64,000 bases of DNA from Jiangella alba (GTDB lineage: Bacteria; Actinomycetota; Actinomycetes; Jiangellales; Jiangellaceae). Positions 60,828-64,000 of the stretch are shown here, in pieces. A model generated the notes under the pieces. The model made no database searches, was not told the DNA's origin, and was given only the letters and a program-made list of their open reading frames with translations. Every line of letters starts with the position of its first letter. Within the stretch, counting starts at the first letter, position 1. Made by a program: the position numbers and the translations under genes. The stretch covers positions 868,001 through 932,000 of the forward strand of contig NZ_FNUC01000004.1 in assembly GCF_900106035.1 (NCBI RefSeq). Reading direction: 5' to 3'.

Positions 60828-62998
60828 CCACCTCCGCACACCACACCCGGATCCAGGTCGGCGGCGTGACCGTCGACCCGACGAACGTCCGCCTGGACCT
60901 CGACGAGAACCGGGTGCCGTTCGCGCTCTCGACCATCGAGGCCGCGTATGACCCGGACCTCGTGGACCAGCTCGACCCCCGCAACCGGGTGCCGGTGCAC
61001 GTCTCCATGCGCCAGTCCTTCGGCACCTCGCGCACGCTGGCGGACGTGTCGGCGGACTACGCGGGCATGGTCCTGGACGACATGGGTGCCCTGTCCGACA
61101 CGCTGAACGACAACCCCTCGATGGAGGACGGCACGACCGGTTGGGCGGGCCTGAACGGCACCACGGCCGTGCAAACCAGCGACCAGGCCCGGACGGGCAC
61201 CTACAGCCTGGAAGTGATCCCGCCTCCGCCGACGCCCCCCGTGAACCTGTTGACGTCGACTCAGGCGCGGTGCTCCAGTACGGATGGATGGGGAGCGATT
61301 GAAGGCTGCACGCGCTCGGTAACGAGCGCCCAGGCTGCTGAGGGGTCCACCAGCATTGCCGTGACGTCGGGCGGCGCCCGCATCGGGGCGAATACCTCCC
61401 CACTAAAGACACAGGTTGCGGAGGGGACGCAGTACACGGCTGTAGCTGAAGTCCGCGCGGCGACATCCGGCCGTACGGTGAGGCCGTACATCGTCTGGCA
61501 GACGAGTTCGGGCGTCACGATCACAAGCGTTCTTGGCTCTGTAGCAGGTGACGGCACGTCATCCTGGACTCCGGTCTCTGTCACCGGCACGGCACCGGCA
61601 GGGGCGGCGCTGGCGTATCTGGAGATCACGTTCGGTGATGCGGTGACCCCTGCGGGTGAAGTCCACTACATCGATAAGGCGGGCTTCTTCGAGGGCACCA
61701 ACACCGCGTGGGTGGCTCCGCCTCCGACGCTGCGGTTCGTCGATCTCGTGTCCGACCCGTTCGCCGTGTCTCAGGGGTCGCTGTTCTTCTGCCGCGCATG
61801 GGCCAGGCTGTCCGGCGCGACGAACACGCGCGCCGTCTCGCTCGACGTCGAGTACCTGGACGAGGCGGACAACATCATGGACTCCGATTCGTTCGGAGCG
61901 ACGCTGCTGGACTCCACCGACGGGTGGGTACCACTGGTCGGTACAGCTCTCGTCTCGGACAACCCTGACGTGGTGGCGGCCCGGATCGTCCTCAGTGCGT
62001 CCATCGACCCGTCCAACCAGAGGCTGTTCTTCGACGACGTGATCATGCGCTACGCCCGCTCGACGCTGGCGAGCTTCACGGCGGAGTACGGAGAGCCGTA
62101 CAACTCCGGTGGCTGGCGGCCGTCCACGAAGGTGCGCGCCGCGCTCTGGCTGCGGAACCGGACCGTCGACCACGAGGCCGGAACGGTGACCATCGAGGCC
62201 GCCTCCGCCGACGCAGCCCTGACCGACTACAGCCTGACGTCCAGGACCGTCCTGACGCCCTCTGGATCGACCGTGCGCGACTGCGTGAACCTCGTGCTGG
62301 GCCACACGCTGAACGCGGCTCTACCGGCCGGAGACACCGGCTCACAGACCGTCGAGGCGGACGCGCTGCCGTGGGAGCCGGGCGAGACCGGCTGGCAGTA
62401 CCTGTCGTCGATCATCGGCACGTTCGGGCTGCGGCTCTGGTGCGACGAGGTCGGCCTGTGGCACCTCGAAGACCCGGAGACCATCGTCCCGCCGCGTCAG
62501 TGGAACGCATCGGTGGACAACGCCTCGCAGTTCGCGGACACCATCTCGCGCGACCAGGGCGACTGGGCCGACAGCGCGGTCGTCACCTACGAGTGGGATG
62601 ACAGCAACGGCGTAGCGCAGACCCGGTACGACGCTGCCGGGGTGTCCGGTGGACGGACCATCACGCGGACCGTGGAGCGGCCATACCCGGGGTCCGGCCT
62701 GGCACGCGGCATGCTCCGCAAGGCACAGGCTCTGGGCCGCGTCGTCGACCTCGGAGCGCCCTCGGACTACTCGCTCCGGCCGTACGACGCCGCGCAGGTG
62801 ACCATCCCGGACGCCGGGCTGACCCGAGGCGTCATCAGCGGTGTCACGTGGTCACAGCCGGACGACTCGATGACCGTGCGCACGCGCGGGCTGCTGGGCA
62901 TCACAGAACGCTCCTGGCTGTACACGCCGCCCGGAGTTGGTTGGGAGGACGTGCCTGACGGTACGTCGTGGAGCGAGTACCAATGGGGTGACGGCTGA
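60824..62998 (+). CDS. Minor tail protein with sugar-binding-like domains
   Basis: A 724-residue protein. Two jelly-roll-like, carbohydrate-binding-type segments are seen: DNPSMEDGTTGWAGLNGTTAVQTSDQARTGTYSLEV and RCSSTDGWGAIEGCTRSVTSAQAAEGSTSIAV. Long beta-rich regions follow, with a C-terminal stretch resembling tail hub proteins. It probably contacts the host surface. A GTGA overlap couples it to the previous gene, and its stop overlaps the next ATG (TGATG). Confidence 0.7.
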   Translation: MTTSAHHTRIQVGGVTVDPTNVRLDLDENRVPFALSTIEAAYDPDLVDQLDPRNRVPVHVSMRQSFGTSRTLADVSADYAGMVLDDMGALSDTLNDNPSMEDGTTGWAGLNGTTAVQTSDQARTGTYSLEVIPPPPTPPVNLLTSTQARCSSTDGWGAIEGCTRSVTSAQAAEGSTSIAVTSGGARIGANTSPLKTQVAEGTQYTAVAEVRAATSGRTVRPYIVWQTSSGVTITSVLGSVAGDGTSSWTPVSVTGTAPAGAALAYLEITFGDAVTPAGEVHYIDKAGFFEGTNTAWVAPPPTLRFVDLVSDPFAVSQGSLFFCRAWARLSGATNTRAVSLDVEYLDEADNIMDSDSFGATLLDSTDGWVPLVGTALVSDNPDVVAARIVLSASIDPSNQRLFFDDVIMRYARSTLASFTAEYGEPYNSGGWRPSTKVRAALWLRNRTVDHEAGTVTIEAASADAALTDYSLTSRTVLTPSGSTVRDCVNLVLGHTLNAALPAGDTGSQTVEADALPWEPGETGWQYLSSIIGTFGLRLWCDEVGLWHLEDPETIVPPRQWNASVDNASQFADTISRDQGDWADSAVVTYEWDDSNGVAQTRYDAAGVSGGRTITRTVERPYPGSGLARGMLRKAQALGRVVDLGAPSDYSLRPYDAAQVTIPDAGLTRGVISGVTWSQPDDSMTVRTRGLLGITERSWLYTPPGVGWEDVPDGTSWSEYQWGDG

Positions 62999-63570
62999 TG
63001 GCCAACGGCGACACTGCCGCAAGCGTCGGCATGGATGTTGTGCCCGGATCGGCCGACATCAACAACGGCTTCGACGAGATCAACAAGACGCGGGACTACC
63101 TCGCGAACGACAAGCTCAACGGGACGCGTCGAGCCGACCAGATCACCAGCGGCACGCTGAAGGTGGCGCGCGGCGGGACGGGCCGGACGGCGCCGTTCAG
63201 CAACGCGTCGACCTCGCAGCCACGGCCGTCCGCGCGGCGGCTGCTGTTCGTGGACGTCGAGAACACGATCTTCTCGTCCAACGCCACCCTGCATCCGACG
63301 TACATCGGCTACTACGTGCACTTCACCACCCTGCTTGGCGTCGACTTCGACGACGGCCAGGCGGTGGAGCCGCACGGCGCGCCCTTCACCCCAACCGAGG
63401 TGATCGTGCAGGGCCTGCTCACCGCAGGCGGCGGCATCGTCGTCTGCACGGCGCGAGCTGACAACGAACCGGCCAACTCGGAGAACGTCTTCCTGCGTGC
63501 TCACAACGTGGCCGGACCCTACGACGGCACCCTGTCCAAGGTGGTCGTCCTGTGCCTTCGGGGGGCGTGA
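62998..63570 (+). CDS. Phage minor tail or fibre protein
   Basis: A 190-residue protein. The start (DVVPGSADINNGFDEINKTRDYLANDKLNG) resembles phage tail-fibre N-termini, with TSGTLKVARGGTGRTA as a collagen-like linker type. A beta-rich domain with YIGYYVHFTTLLGVDF follows. The receptor is unknown. It is coupled to the previous gene by a 1-bp overlap. Confidence 0.55.
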   Translation: MANGDTAASVGMDVVPGSADINNGFDEINKTRDYLANDKLNGTRRADQITSGTLKVARGGTGRTAPFSNASTSQPRPSARRLLFVDVENTIFSSNATLHPTYIGYYVHFTTLLGVDFDDGQAVEPHGAPFTPTEVIVQGLLTAGGGIVVCTARADNEPANSENVFLRAHNVAGPYDGTLSKVVVLCLRGA

Positions 63571-63571
63571 C

Positions 63572-64000
63572 ATGGGCTACGACCTACGGGGCCTCTGGAT
63601 CTACGAGGAGAGCGACCCGGCCGCGCCGTTCAGCGACACGCTGAACCTCCTGGCGGAGTCGACGTCCGACGCGTTCGCCCTCGACCGCGCCCGCCTGGAC
63701 GCGCTGGAGCTGCTGGGCGCTGGGAGCGTCTGGGTACCAACCCTGGTGAACGCGACGGTCGGGAACGGCACCCTGCAGGGCACCATGGCGTCCATCGGCA
63801 AGCTCACGTTCTGGTCTTTCACGTTCACTCTGGGATCGACCAGCACCGTGTCCGGCGGGACGTTCGGTGTCCAGCCCCCCGTCACGCCGCGTGCCGGGAC
63901 GCTGGTCGCCGGATCCGGCTACGCGGGCCGTGGCACGTCCTCGACGGGCCGGACGCTGCTGGTGTTCCGGCAGACGACGGGGCCGGTCTGGCAGGGCCTC
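63572..64000 (+). CDS. Phage tail protein (3' end beyond window)
   Basis: The ATG at 63572, 1 bp after the previous stop, opens a frame to the window edge: MGYDLRGLWIYEESD, STSDAFALDRARLDALELLGAG, VWVPTLVNATVGNGTLQGTM. The VNATVGNGTLQGTM/TLGSTSTVSGGTF stretch is typical of tail-fibre beta repeats. The full length cannot be seen. Confidence 0.6.
   Translation, partial: MGYDLRGLWIYEESDPAAPFSDTLNLLAESTSDAFALDRARLDALELLGAGSVWVPTLVNATVGNGTLQGTMASIGKLTFWSFTFTLGSTSTVSGGTFGVQPPVTPRAGTLVAGSGYAGRGTSSTGRTLLVFRQTTGPVWQGL

Larger units (their letters stand above)
48609..64000 (+). mobile_element. Siphovirus-type prophage (right end outside window)
   Basis: The block carries, in order and all on the plus strand, a large serine integrase, small ORFs, a DUF3631 ATPase, an HNH nuclease, large terminase, portal, protease/capsid fusion, head-tail connectors, tail proteins, tape measure and minor tail proteins, that is, the order of HK97-like siphoviruses. 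No repressor, lysis gene or attR is visible here; these may lie to the right. No small terminase was recognised. Confidence 0.93.

Overview
The window is about 70% GC chromosomal DNA, with many GTG starts and several genes that look leaderless. Its gene order (dnaX, ybaB, recR, a DUF5063 gene, ask, asd, with SRP RNA and tRNA-Ser upstream) is typical of Actinomycetota. The protein set fits a filamentous or soil actinobacterium such as the Jiangellales or relatives. The genus is inferred, not shown.

Layout. 1-3350: partial metallophosphoesterase, MFS exporter, YqeY protein and a maltokinase-cap-like protein. 3362-4693: a small cassette with a nucleotidyltransferase and a frameshifted HEPN gene, bounded by a perfect 96-bp direct repeat of the 3' end of asd. 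4598-11454: a minus-strand housekeeping run (asd, ask, DUF5063, recR, ybaB, dnaX, SRP RNA) and tRNA-Ser(GGA). 11672-19926: accessory genes, including a nuclease-like protein, an ECF42-type sigma factor with its DGPF/YCII partner, a cation/proton antiporter and an M20 hydrolase. 20060-23983: tRNA-Ser(CGA), an ATPase remnant, tadA, a glutamate-dehydrogenase-like protein lacking its key lysines, the deaminase-associated gene and upp. 23991-26790: the three-subunit NAD(P) transhydrogenase pntAA-pntAB-pntB. 27208-35111: secreted carbohydrate metabolism (two tandem GH16 enzymes, a GH38 mannosidase, a lipoprotein). 35233-38877: TetR/PAP2 and MarR/MFS pairs with visible operators. 38884-42724: an NAD-themed group (NAD-kinase-like protein, SPFH protein, NrtR-type Nudix regulator, sirtuin) with inverted-repeat operators. 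43195-48608: a locus resembling a Tad/Flp pilus region (LysM-BTAD regulator, sigma-like regulator, CpaB-like SAF protein, TadZ-like ATPase).

From about 48.6 kb to the end the window holds a prophage that interrupts the TadZ-like gene. Its large serine integrase abuts attL. The early region is very short: small ORFs and a DUF3631 ATPase. A mirrored pair of GAAACA repeat clusters flanks the ATPase's 3' end and an AT-rich gap, and may be a replication origin. HNH nuclease, large terminase, portal, a fused protease/capsid protein, connectors, tail and tape-measure genes follow in siphovirus order. The right end lies outside the window.

The most interesting points are the asd-flanked MNT-HEPN cassette, the prophage's inverted repeat clusters, the NrtR/SPFH/NAD-kinase-like module, and the lysine-less GDH paralogue. 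All functions are inferred from motifs and context.
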